Shown here: piece after piece, positions 52,679 to 62,610 of the stretch
Numbering within the stretch: position 1 is the first letter of the stretch
Layout: the number at the start of each line of letters is the position of its first letter
NCBI RefSeq assembly: GCF_040436345.1
Contig: NC_133219.1
Location: 24,154,709-24,218,708, forward strand
Direction: 5' to 3'
DNA length: 64,000 bases
From: Pagrus major
Taxonomy: Eukaryota > Chordata > Actinopteri > Spariformes > Sparidae
The notes under the pieces: generated by a model
The model's database searches: none
What the model saw: only the letters and a program-made list of their open reading frames with translations
Told to the model about the DNA's origin: nothing
Translations under genes and position numbers: made by a program

Positions 52679-53300
52679 CCAGAGGAAGAGTTAATAAACG
52701 TCCTGCTTCCTAAATTCCGCATGTATGCTAAGTCTGTCTGATGGGATTAAAAATGGACTCGTTTTTTTTTTTTTTTTTCCGCTCACCTGCGTGATGAAAG
52801 AGAAGACAGAGCCCACTTCCCTTCTCGGCTAGCGTTACGTCCGCTGGCTCGTCCCCGTGGTTTGTTGTTAGCGGTGCGCAGGGGAAGGTGGCGGGCGGGC
52901 GGGCGGATGGGGGAGCGAAGATAGCCTACACTTAAAGCCGGAGGAAGGTCCAAACAGAGCGGACTGTGGTGGCGAGCTGAGACCGTCTTCAAGCCTGGCT
53001 CGACCGACACAAGCTCCCTCCCTTGAACAGACGGGGTTTTAAACAGCTACTGCCTCACGCTCTTCCCATGGAGGGATTTTGCCTTTCATAAAGCCACGGG
53101 GGTTGACGTTGATCAACACGCATGCCCACATCCACCCGTGACGTAAAGTGTCTACCTATCGCCCCGCCTTGGAACCGCGGCTCAGCCAATCAGTGGCGGG
53201 CTGCCGGTGACGCACCCCTCCCTCCCTCCCCTGTGAAGATCCATGTGACAGCGGCCTCGACAGTTTTTGTAATAATGACCTTTCTTGCATAACCTGCACA
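52600..53300 (-). promoter_or_regulatory. slc23a2: CpG-island promoter region of slc23a2
   Basis: The block is GC- and CpG-rich, with a GGCGGGCGGGCGGGCGG GC-box cluster near 52890-52910 and an inverted CCAAT box (GCCAATCAG) near 53185. On the minus strand it holds two donors: GCAG|GTGAGCGG, ending a GC-rich leader at 52788, and GAGA|GTGAGTAAC, ending the exon at 52630 that contains the upstream ATG. The leader cannot supply an in-frame start to the exon at 36961, because its ATG-led frame meets a stop at the junction. It would therefore make the canonical shorter protein. Confidence 0.65.
52762..52778. repeat. Poly-T homopolymer
   Basis: A run of about 17 T between the two candidate slc23a2 first exons. 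Confidence 0.85.
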
Positions 53301-53809
53301 GTTTGCGCCTGCCGCTGTACAGTTGTCTAACCACTGCGCCCACCGCCTCCTAAAATGATTTATTTGTTTTTTTTTAAAATGGTTGTCTTTCTGCTTTCTT
53401 CAGTGGAAACATCTCTGTTTGCACCACGCTGCCATCTAATGGCTGTTTATTTTAACTGCCTTCATTGGCCTACTTTGAGACACCTTGGGCTGGGTTATCC
53501 TGGCATAACCTATTTGGCATTTGGCATAACACACACAAATTAGCCTTCACTGGTGTCATCGCGTGATGATAAAGTCTGGAATAGTAACACATAAGCACAA
53601 TGTTGCCTGAATATAAAGGGACAATGCTTTATTATCTAAATTGTATGAAAACATTTTTGGCCACTTGGGGGGGCAGAGGAACTCAAAAACAAGATGACAA
53701 GTTTTTGCCATGCTATGTTATCAGAAAATGGTCTAGTGAATAACCAAACAATGAACCAGACCTGTTGTGTAAAGTAAAGTAAACCTTGATTGAAAAGTAA
53801 GGATATTGT

Positions 53810-53945
53810 GTTAAAATGTTACTTTGGTAAAAGTAAGCCACCCATAGGAATAGTACTTGAGTAAAGCAAAGCCTTAGAGGATCTGATATTAAATGTACTC
53901 AAATATCAAAAGTACAAGTAAAAGTAAAATTATAAAAAAAAATAT
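53810..53945 (-). repeat. Fish interspersed repeat, relative of 1473-1700
   Basis: Contains GGTAAAAGTAAGCCACCC, GAGGATCTGATATTAAATGT and CAAAAGTACAAGTAAAAGTA, matching the end of the family found at 1473 and 25668. Confidence 0.4.
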
Positions 53946-54563
53946 TTACATGTATTTATGTACCGCATACTATGGGTCAACCACTTATTGTCCTGATTAT
54001 CACATCAGATGGTCAGCATTTTTCTGATTATCGGAATGAGTATTTTTATTTCCTCTAGAACACATATTCATTTAAATACAACATATAGTGTGTTGTTGTA
54101 ATTAGCTATGTATTTCACCACGATGGCAGGGTGGACAAAACTTCACCTAAAACTTGCCTTTTTTCCATGTACAGTTAGGGTCAAGTATCTGCAGCCAAGT
54201 GGGAGTAGAGTGAAAAATGGGTTGAGGGTCATGTATCATGTGGGTCAGCTGAGTGATGGATCTTCTTTGCGATAATTTGTGTATATAGTCTCACCAAACA
54301 GTTATTCAAATTTTGAGCTACAGAGTCAACCCTTCAGGCTCCCTCCAGGTCTGAGGCCTGAGACAGTTTCATAATGTGGCAAATCCATTTTGTGCATCTA
54401 ATGAATAGTCTACGTATAATGCTCACTGTTCTTTTGGTCTTTAGCGACTAGGTTTTCGTTAATGTATTGAAGCTTGAGTTTTTAACTTCTACAAACACAC
54501 AAGAAAGCCATGATGACATAAACAAAATAGCAGATGTTTCTACAATGAGTCATTAAGAGCCAC

Positions 54564-54600
54564 ATTTAACTATTTATACTTTAAGTATAAATAGTTAAAT
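54564..54600. repeat. Perfect inverted repeat, 18-bp arms, 1-nt spacer
   Basis: The left arm ATTTAACTATTTATACTT (54564-54581) is the exact complement of 54583-54600. It is all AT-rich and lies between slc23a2 and kcnip3. Confidence 0.95.
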
Positions 54601-54989
54601 ATCTGAGTCCATAGTTTTAGCTTCACTTGCATTTCACTAAACATTTACAGTCTGTTTTTGTTTGCCATTAGATAGGATGTCTGTCCTCTGGGTTTAACAG
54701 GTGTGTAATTCTACAGTAGTCCAGACATGAGCGTGTATTCTTTTTAACTATATGTGTGCGTGCATGTAATTGGCCCCCCTAATAAACCAGTGGAGGTGAG
54801 GCAAGGATGAAGCAGCTGATGCCAATCAGATAATGCAAGAGTCACACCCGTGCTCCAAATTTAAATCATGTGTCACTGTTTTCCTCCTGATTAATTTCTC
54901 TCTTTTCAGTTCACTTCATGTTTGTTCACCACACAGTTTTTGTTGCTCAATAATCTGAATGCATGAGGGGAAACACAGTGAGGGGACAC

Positions 54990-56093
54990 ATCGCAGACGT
55001 CGACAGCATCTTTAATTAACCGTCATCACAAAGGTCCTACTGTACTGTACATAATACTGTGGCACTTAGAGTCAGCATGCTCGTAGATACTGAAGAACCA
55101 AGATAAAGCCTTAATTCAGCATAAGAACACACTTATAACAGTCCTTTTGTTTCTTCACAATTCTGTACAGACTCATTTTCCAATCTGACCAGCTAAACAT
55201 CATCTTCCAAAATACAAAAAAAGAGAAATATTTGAATAATACATTTAAATTCTGTGGAGAACCGCTACTAAACATGATGTCAAACTGGTTAACACAGAGA
55301 TCTCTAAAACAAATACTCAGTTCTGGTCCTATTCCATCACCCAGTGCAGCACAGATGAGGCCAATACAACATAGGGCATTTAACTATAACTATACATATA
55401 TACATACACCAGTGGTGTATCAGGTGCAGGTATCTACAGTGCCTTTATTGCAGGCGCATATAATACATCAGAAAATTGTAGTGCAAGCTAATTCCACATC
55501 ACATATTTGATGACAGACATGCTTTAGTTAATTTCTCTTTTTTTGTGCGATTTTTTTTCTCGTGCTGCTCTTAGTTCACTTCATCCAATGCTCTAAAACC
55601 TCTTGAGGAACCAGCGGTCTGTGTGTATGGAAGAGAAACAGTGTGTGTGAGAAAGTGTATTAGTGTTAAAGCTAGTATCCCTGTGTGCTCAGGTCAGTGG
55701 ATTATTGTACAGTAAGCTTCTTTATTCCTTGTTGGTGCTTTTGGTTTGATGATAAAAGCACAAGGAGCTCTCCTGTTTCTTCAGTTTGGACACAAATAAA
55801 ACAACTGGCTGGACAGATGAGGACTTTTACCCAGGAAGCTCTTCTTTTGTCTGTAGCAGTCCTTTTAATCCAGAAGCAGTTGCAAGATACAGCTAAAGGA
55901 GTGCGGCGAGAAATGGAAAAAAAACTCCTAGTTCTTCTATTCTGTATCTTTACAGTAACTACATTATGTGCCAGGATGTTGTGTTTGCAGTGTGTGGAGT
56001 ATAGAGTATGAGGGGCATGTATGTGTGTTGTGTTTGTGTGTGAGTTGTTCAAGTGGGCTTATGAAGGAAAACAACTGAGAGCGTCCTGATTCT
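54990..56093 (-). other. kcnip3: Probable 3' UTR of kcnip3
   Basis: Follows the kcnip3 stop. Minus-strand AATAAA signals (plus TTTATT) lie at 55444-55449 and near 55725, with an ATTAAA variant near 55010. The true 3' end cannot be chosen from sequence. The plus-strand frame at 55685-56011 lies antisense to this UTR and is not supported. Confidence 0.4.
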
Positions 56094-59000
56094 TTATATC
56101 ACGTTCTCAAACAGCTGCATGGAGTTCATGATGTTCTCGTCCTGGAACAAAGATAAAGAAAAACATTTGTCAACAGAGGTCTGAAGTAAACGTAAAGTTC
56201 AGGTCGATATGTTTAAAATTGCTTGTGACATAAAACCTGTTAGCCACAGTCAAAATGTAGCTTTAAGTGAAGTCTATCCATACAAAAGTGTTGTAGTAAT
56301 TATGAATAACACTGAAAAATAAACCAATTGTTACAAATTATATAATGACTGTTTAAAACACACTGGACTTAAATATGTGTCTACCACCCATATATAAATC
56401 CTATATGATGCATATACTGTACATAACCATCCACTTACAGTAATGTGTATAAAGTTATCAAGCACTTTACCAAAACAATATTTATTCCTTTGCAGTCTCT
56501 GTATTTATTTACAATCTACAGAAACACTTGACTTGTCATTATTTGTAGCTGTATGTCCATTTCTATCATCCAGTAAACTCTTCTTTGTATAAATACATTG
56601 CGAACAACTTAGAACTGGAGTCAAATTCCTTGTTCGTGTACATATACTGGCCCAATAAATTTGATTCTGATTCTGGATATAAGTCTTGTATAATATCCTG
56701 TTGTTTGTTTACTGGTGTCTAGTTATCTGAAGAACACAAGAAAACAGCAGGGCCAGCCTCTTTTCGCTGCTAGAAGGACCATTTTGTTTAACCGAAAGAA
56801 CGATACGATACGATACGATACGATACGATACTTAATTCCAGGTTGCACTGAAATTCATTTTGCATCCTCAGGCAGCTCCGCTCAAGAAGTTTACAAACAA
56901 ATTAGACATATGGCGCATATTCATAGAAACACATCGAACTGTCCTGAACCTGTAACATGCCACATAATATCTAACTTAGCAACACACTGATTTTGCTTGA
57001 GCAACAGTATAGACTGATGTATTAAATCATTTAGAAGCTAAGATGGCTTCTTAATGGACAACTAGAATTTTTTAATAATTAGTCATTTAGGATTAAAGTT
57101 GAAGTTTCCCTTTGAGGTCTTTATGCAGTTGTATTTAGATATCACCAACACTGTGATGTTCTCACCTCTGCTGTAACTTGTTTTTGTTGTTTGTATGTGA
57201 GATGATTAGGAACTTGCTCCCATATAACAAGTAATGCAGATCATGTTATCTCAAACACAGATTAACTAAGCATTATGTTTAATAATGTGGTACTATAGTC
57301 ACGTCCAACATGTTGTTGTTTTTGTTGTTGTTATGTTTACTGGTGTATTTATTGTGTTGTACAATGTTTTTAACTTTATGTATAATACTGTATAAATGTA
57401 AAACTGTAAAAGTCTTGCTGAAACACTTCTTGGTTTAGAATAGATAGTTTCTTTTGATGGTGTGCTGTCAAATTTCAGTCCTTTAGCAGATTAGCATCGA
57501 TCACAGATTTAGCAGCTAATTTGGGAATACATGGTATGTTATAGAACATTGCAAAACTCTTATTTTCACTCGTTTCACTTCGTTTTGATTGAGACGTGTT
57601 TGAACAGCTGCAAAGTTGAAACACATTTATTGCCCAATGTCTGAGGTTGGGTTCAATGAAATCACACAGGTGGTCAATCTCAAACAGAATATTCGCTCAT
57701 GATCTACTAACCCCTTTGAGTCAGAGCTTCATTGATGTTTACAGGACAAGCAAACAAAACATGAGTCAGCCCACATAGTTTAATCTCCGACTTCAAGTAC
57801 TTATGAAGTCAGGAAAAAGTCTCCTAACAGCTTGTACATTATATTTACAACAAGGGGCCAAAAGTCAAATATTTGCCCAAGTATATCATCTACTTTCATC
57901 ACAGAAAATATTTTACCAACACGTGTCGAGAGTTGTGCCCACACCCTCTGTTTACACCGGGAGGTAAATGCCTCCGCAGTAGTCCATAAATATCAATTAG
58001 CATTTTACAGCTTCGGAAACTGTAATGACATGTTTTTGTTTTTCAGCTCCAGTCTGGGAGAAAGCACAGAAACATGTCTTTAGTGATGTTGTGACTGGCA
58101 TCAGGGTGAACAACAGTGGTGTAGCTCAGCGGCCTCATTTATAAAACAGACTTATGATCAATTTTGATGTTATGTATGATTTAAGCAGAAAACCACCTTT
58201 AAGTAGTTATTTATCAAACATTACTTTGACGTGGAAATGGTCTAACCTCTAAGCAAAGTCTAAAATTGACTTAGGTGATTTTCCTGCTGGTTATGTAGGG
58301 GTATTGCAGTTAGGGATGCATATTCATCCAAGCCTGTTGTAAACTTTGCATGAGCTTTATGAACAATGTGCACTGGTGACACACTGACACACCAAGCTGC
58401 ATGTTTGGCTTTGTTTGTCAACCTGCTATTTAGCCCACCAAGTAATATGTGTTTTCTGGCTTCAGTCTCCTCTACCATCTCCTTGATCTCGTCTTCTGAA
58501 AGGTTTGTTTTCCCCTTTTGGTCCATAGCCATTCCTGACTCAACCCTCATTTGCGTTGACTTTATATAAGGGGTAACCACAAGGCAGGTGCTGTCAATTT
58601 AAGTTGATTTGAGATTTACAGATCACAGGTGCGTAATTTACAAATGTGTTTCTTAGAACCTTTTGTGCCGTATCTGAATTCAAAAAAGCTTATTAAACCA
58701 AATAACTCATGTATCCTTAACTGATAATGCAACTATTATTGTGAATATATTGTGATATTGTGAATTTAAAGAACATTTGTGTATGTATCATGGTTCACTT
58801 TCTAGTGTGTTGTGTTGTGCTGAAAGCCGGTCTTTAGTTTATGTTAGCTGACTCAATTTCTAAACTAACGTTAGCTACTGTTGCCCTCTGTTAGTGGAAC
58901 GGAGAGGCACTGAGATAAGGAACTCGAGAACGTGCATTAAGTCACATCCTTTGGACTATCATGGAAAATCTGACCCCAGTCTTTCACAGAGAAATCCACA

Positions 59001-62000
59001 GTCCAGCAGTATTAAACAACTTAAACACTTCGTCCATAGGCTTGTATAGGCAATCAAGAGAGATGGGGAAGATCTCATTTTTCACATCACGTTACAATTT
59101 GTGCATATGTGGCCAATAAAAAAATGCTGAAAACATGTAAATTGCTACAAAAATGTTTACTTTGAGCCACTTTAAGGGGGGTAACTTCTCATTGAATTGC
59201 CTGAAATGACTGACAGTGTCAATTCAACATAAATTCTCTAAAAACAAATACAGATTGAGCCTGAACACTGAGCCTGACAACAGCACTGTGGAAAACAGTC
59301 TTTAACCAAACAAACAACAGTTTAACTTAATGATGCAAAACATTCCAACATGAAAATAGAGTGTGTGCATAATATATAGTTTGAGGTTCTTTTAATATTG
59401 TATTTTACTGTTATGAACTGACTCCAGACTCTTGTGGTTTGGGTTATGAGCAGTTCAGCTGCAGTAGTTCAGTGACCCAGAGAGTGGGAGGTTGGGTTTT
59501 ACCGCTGGCTCCACAGTGGAGAGGATGACAGATGCAGAAAGAGATAAATGTCCTGTTCTTGGGGTGATGTACATACAAAACACTCCTATACTGTGGTCAA
59601 CTTTGTCTTTAAAGTACTTTAAAGCAGTTACTTTTCCTCCTATAGAAGAAGAGTAGAGTAACAGAAGAGTGAAGTTAACATCCCCAACCACCAAAACTAC
59701 CAACAACTAATGGCTTGTGAGTTTTTTCCTCCTATTCCTTCTGTGATTGTTGGTTTTGCAGAGGTAACAGAGACTTATTTGTCTGACAATAATATGATCA
59801 CGTGAATAAGAGCTGACGGAAAACAGAGAGGAAAATAAAAGGGTTAAAAGTGAAGTTGATTAAAAAAAAAACTTAGAATCATAAGAAGAGGGAGGTTGTG
59901 GAAATAATTCAGGAAGGGGATGGGAAAGTAAGGTTTTTCTCAAAAACATAAGTGATGCTATGTGTGGACGGGAATAATCTTAGTCATTGCTTGATCGACC
60001 AGTGACATCACTGATCTGTGACCTGTATGACTGTCTTTGTATTACTGAGTAACTGTTTGTGGCAGTGGGTAAGAAAGTAACAGCAAACATGAGCAAACAT
60101 AAGTGATGCTATGTGTGGACAGGAATAATCTTAGTCATTGCTTGATATACCAGTGACATCACTGATTCTTGACCTATTGTATATGCCTGTTTTTGTATTA
60201 CTGAGTAACTGTTTGTGGCAGTGGGTAAGAAAGTCACCTTCTGACAGGTCTCAATGAACTCTTCAATGGTCACAACACCATCTCGGTTTTTATCCATTTT
60301 CTGTAGGAAAGAATCCACAAAACATAGAGAAATGACACATTAGTGAGGACAGTTTGTGATCTTCATTTGAATAGAAATATAACAGAGGCTATGTAGCACA
60401 GTGTACATGTGTGTTTATTTGTGTGCATCAGAACCTGGAAGAACTTGTCCACATGTTCATAGGGAGCTTCATCTCGTACACAGGGGTAGGTGTACCTCCC
60501 CATCATGTCATAGATTGACTTCATAATCGCCAGCATCTCCTGAAGACAAGAGGACGGAAGCAAAGTCAAAGAGTTAAAACAATCACTCATTATTTTGTGT
60601 GGCTAAATTTTAGATTTACTAAGCTTAGCTATAACATAATGAACGAAACTTAACAGAAGTTAATCAGAGATTAAATCATGCTGGTTTGACCTGCAATTGC
60701 ATTGCATAGGGCAGGCATTACATCCTTCAGAATATAATTAGAAAATCCAGATTGTAATGGTACGGTTCATAATTTCTTTTGATCAAATTTACTTTGTTTT
60801 AACCCTCACACACCTCTTTGGTGATGTAGCCGTCCTTATTGATGTCGTAAAGGTTAAAGGCCCAGTTGAGCTTCTCTGTGACCGAACCTCTGAGCAACAC
60901 TGACAGGCCGATGACGAAGTCCTCAAAGCGGATAGAACCGTTTCTGTCGATGTCAAATGCGTTGAACAGGAAGTGAGCGTAGGTGGTTGCATCTGTGGAC
61001 AAAAGGAGTCGGGTTCATTAATTGAGTGTACAGTACATGGCATTCAAAGCAGCAAAGGAAAATTATTGGGGTGGGGAGGAGGTTTGGACCTTATGTTAGA
61101 CACAGGGGACTTCAGCATTATATTTTCACGTTAGGGGAATGGGTCGAGTAGTGCTGAATATGCATTATATTGTATTATATTGATTAACTCTTTATGATAC
61201 ATTTAATTTCATTCTACTAAATACATCTACTCCACTAAATCACAAAGAAAAATATTATGCTGTTCACTCTTTAAAATATGATGCATTTGTTCCCTGCAAA
61301 AATCTCCTTCCTATGAAGTAATTTTAGTTTATAAGTCGGTATAATATTCCTGCATGTTAACATGCAAATCAACTTGTTTCAACTGTCTTCTGAAATTATG
61401 TTTTATTTCTCTTCATTCTAGTGCAGCGACTTATCATTATATGCCAAGATGCAGTTTGAGGCATTATGTTATTAAAATGAGCTGCACTTCCATTAGCAAC
61501 GACCGCAAAGTACTTATAAATTAATGTATCAGTAACACGATTTCAATACTAGTCTATATATAACACAACAAAGTGGGCATTGAACAATACTTTTACTTTT
61601 GATACTTGAAGCACATTCGGCCTACACGTCTGTACTTAATAATTTATAATATATAATATAATTTTAAATGCAGGACTTTTATTACTTTTATTTACTTTTA
61701 CAATTTCAGTTGATGAATAAATACTTTTACTTTGAAGACCTAGACAGCCGTCGTTGGCTAAAATCAGCTATTGCTCTTAAATATTTAATAGCTTTCGATT
61801 GGCTCATCCTATCCATATGCTCTAAAAACTCATGTAATGTAGAGTTTCTCAGCTGCTCAGTGGTTCCATAGTGAACATGATTACACCATCAAGTTCTGCA
61901 GCGTTGGTTTGTCAAGGAAACCCACAGTTGTAGCCGAGCTACTTTTATTATTCATGTTCAATGGGTAATATATTAATTACTTTTGCTTCAGTGTCTTCTG

Positions 62001-62610
62001 CTATGATATACTAACCTTTGTTTTTAGTCTCTGAACTTTTTGGACAGATCTACATGGTCAGTAAATGAAATATAGGATTACACCTTTTTTCCACTGAAAA
62101 CAGGGAGGATAATCTTATAATAAATGGCTGTAACTTGCTTAGGAAAGGTCAGATGTAGACAAAAATGCATGTCTAAAACATCCAAGTACATCTTTTTAAA
62201 TAAAAAAACTTCCTGAGGTTCAGTCACCACCCTCCCCACATTATAATTTTCGCACAGTCTAATAAGAAAGGACAAGAGAGGAGAAATTGTTTTAAACGTC
62301 TAACCTCCTTGGGGAAAGAACTGAGAATAGATAGTCTTGAATGTCTCCTCATCAACCATTCCACTGGGACACTCCTGCTCAAGAGAGGAAGAGAAAAAAA
62401 GCGCATATATCAGAATAATTCAAGTCTATATAAAGCATTGTAATGGAGTTAGAGCAATGAAGGACGTCTGAGCAAATGGATGTACATTCTTGAAGCCTCG
62501 ATAGAGAGACTGAAGCTCCTTCCTGGTGAACTTGGTCTGAGCCTGCAGCTGGTCCAGCCCCTCTGGCTGGTGACGCACCGTCGACAGCTCCAGATCACTG
62601 TCGCTGCTGT
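56094..62610 (-). CDS. kcnip3: Kv channel-interacting protein 3 (calsenilin/DREAM/KChIP3), lacking its N-terminal exon
   Basis: Exons, in order: 62610-62486, 62374-62305, 60992-60814, 60539-60435, 60300-60238, 56141-56094 (stop TAA 56096-56094). All junctions are GT-AG and phases agree, giving 590 nt or about 195 residues. Human KCNIP3 is 256 aa, so about 60 N-terminal residues are outside or unrecognised. KChIP3 is a neuronal Ca2+ sensor that binds Kv4 channels, presenilins and, in mammals, DRE DNA sites. The first visible exon has [20 protein letters not shown], diagnostic for KCNIP3 rather than KCNIP1, 2 or 4. EF1 is degenerate ([12 protein letters not shown]). EF2 has [12 protein letters not shown] with Asp at position 12. 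EF3 ([12 protein letters not shown]) and EF4 ([12 protein letters not shown]) are canonical. The C-terminus SMQLFENVI is complete. Nothing looks disrupted. Confidence 0.94.
56450..56676 (+). repeat. LINE 3' UTR tail (L2/Rex-type ending)
   Basis: It ends GAGTCAAATTCCTTGTTCGT, GTACATATACTGGCCCAATA and AATTTGATTCTGATTCTGG, the typical 3' tail of a fish non-LTR element with terminal TGATTCTG repeats. The upstream part is AT-rich UTR, and no reverse-transcriptase frame is attached. Confidence 0.65.
56801..56830. repeat. (CGATA)6 microsatellite
   Basis: Six perfect copies of CGATA, read directly. Confidence 0.95.
58130..58620 (-). pseudogene. Remnant of a Harbinger-type accessory gene with Myb/SANT-like domain
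   Basis: The minus-strand frame (58580-58260) contains [20 protein letters not shown] and then [16 protein letters not shown]. This matches the start of the Myb/SANT-like DNA-binding domain carried by PIF/Harbinger-type accessory proteins, where acidic residues, an EARK-ILFG block and a TNK-K-W helix occur in that order. The frame then runs into unrelated sequence, so the domain is cut after its first two helices. On the minus strand TTTATAAATGAGGCCGCTGA near 58150-58130 resembles an element end. It looks like a dead copy inside a kcnip3 intron. Confidence 0.5.
59943..60236. repeat. Tandem duplication, two copies of about 140 bp
   Basis: Copy 1 (59943-60080) and copy 2 (60094-60236) share AACATAAGTGATGCTATGTG, GAATAATCTTAGTCATTGCT and TTTGTATTACTGAGTAACTG with a few indels. 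The spacing between copies is about 151-158 bp. Copy 2 ends at the kcnip3 exon 60238-60300 splice donor. Confidence 0.9.
60993..62304 (-). other. kcnip3: kcnip3 intron, about 1.3 kb
   Basis: AT-rich intron. At 61580-61740 it holds a decayed copy of the interspersed repeat seen at 1473 (ATACTTTTACTTTTGATACT and CAGGACTTTTATTACTTTTA). No other element is seen. Confidence 0.55.
61580..61740 (-). repeat. Fish interspersed repeat, relative of 1473-1700
   Basis: Strings ACTTTTACTTTTGATACTTG and GCAGGACTTTTATTACTTTT correspond to the complement of the AAGTAAAAGT-rich end of the family. Heavily decayed. Confidence 0.35.

Larger units (their letters stand above)
53300..54990. other. Intergenic DNA between slc23a2 promoter and kcnip3 3' end
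   Basis: AT-rich, with a decayed repeat at 53810-53945 and a perfect palindrome at 54564-54600. No exon is supported on either strand. Confidence 0.55.
56142..60237 (-). other. kcnip3: kcnip3 last intron, about 4.1 kb
   Basis: Contains a LINE 3' tail (56450-56676), a (CGATA)6 microsatellite, a SANT/Myb-like transposon remnant (58130-58620) and a tandem duplication at 59943-60236. No exon of another gene is supported. Confidence 0.6.

Noticed and set aside
52783..53010. 75-codon minus-strand frame in the slc23a2 CpG island as an N-terminus
   Set aside because: Spliced at its donor to the next exon it hits a stop at the junction, so it cannot lead into the transporter.
55685..56052. Open frames on both strands near the kcnip3 stop
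   Set aside because: They lie in the probable kcnip3 3' UTR, overlap antisense, and have no recognisable domains.
59943..60080. Copy 1 of the tandem duplication considered as an extra EF-hand exon
   Set aside because: Only the intronic part is duplicated. No coding bases of the 60238-60300 exon are present in copy 1.
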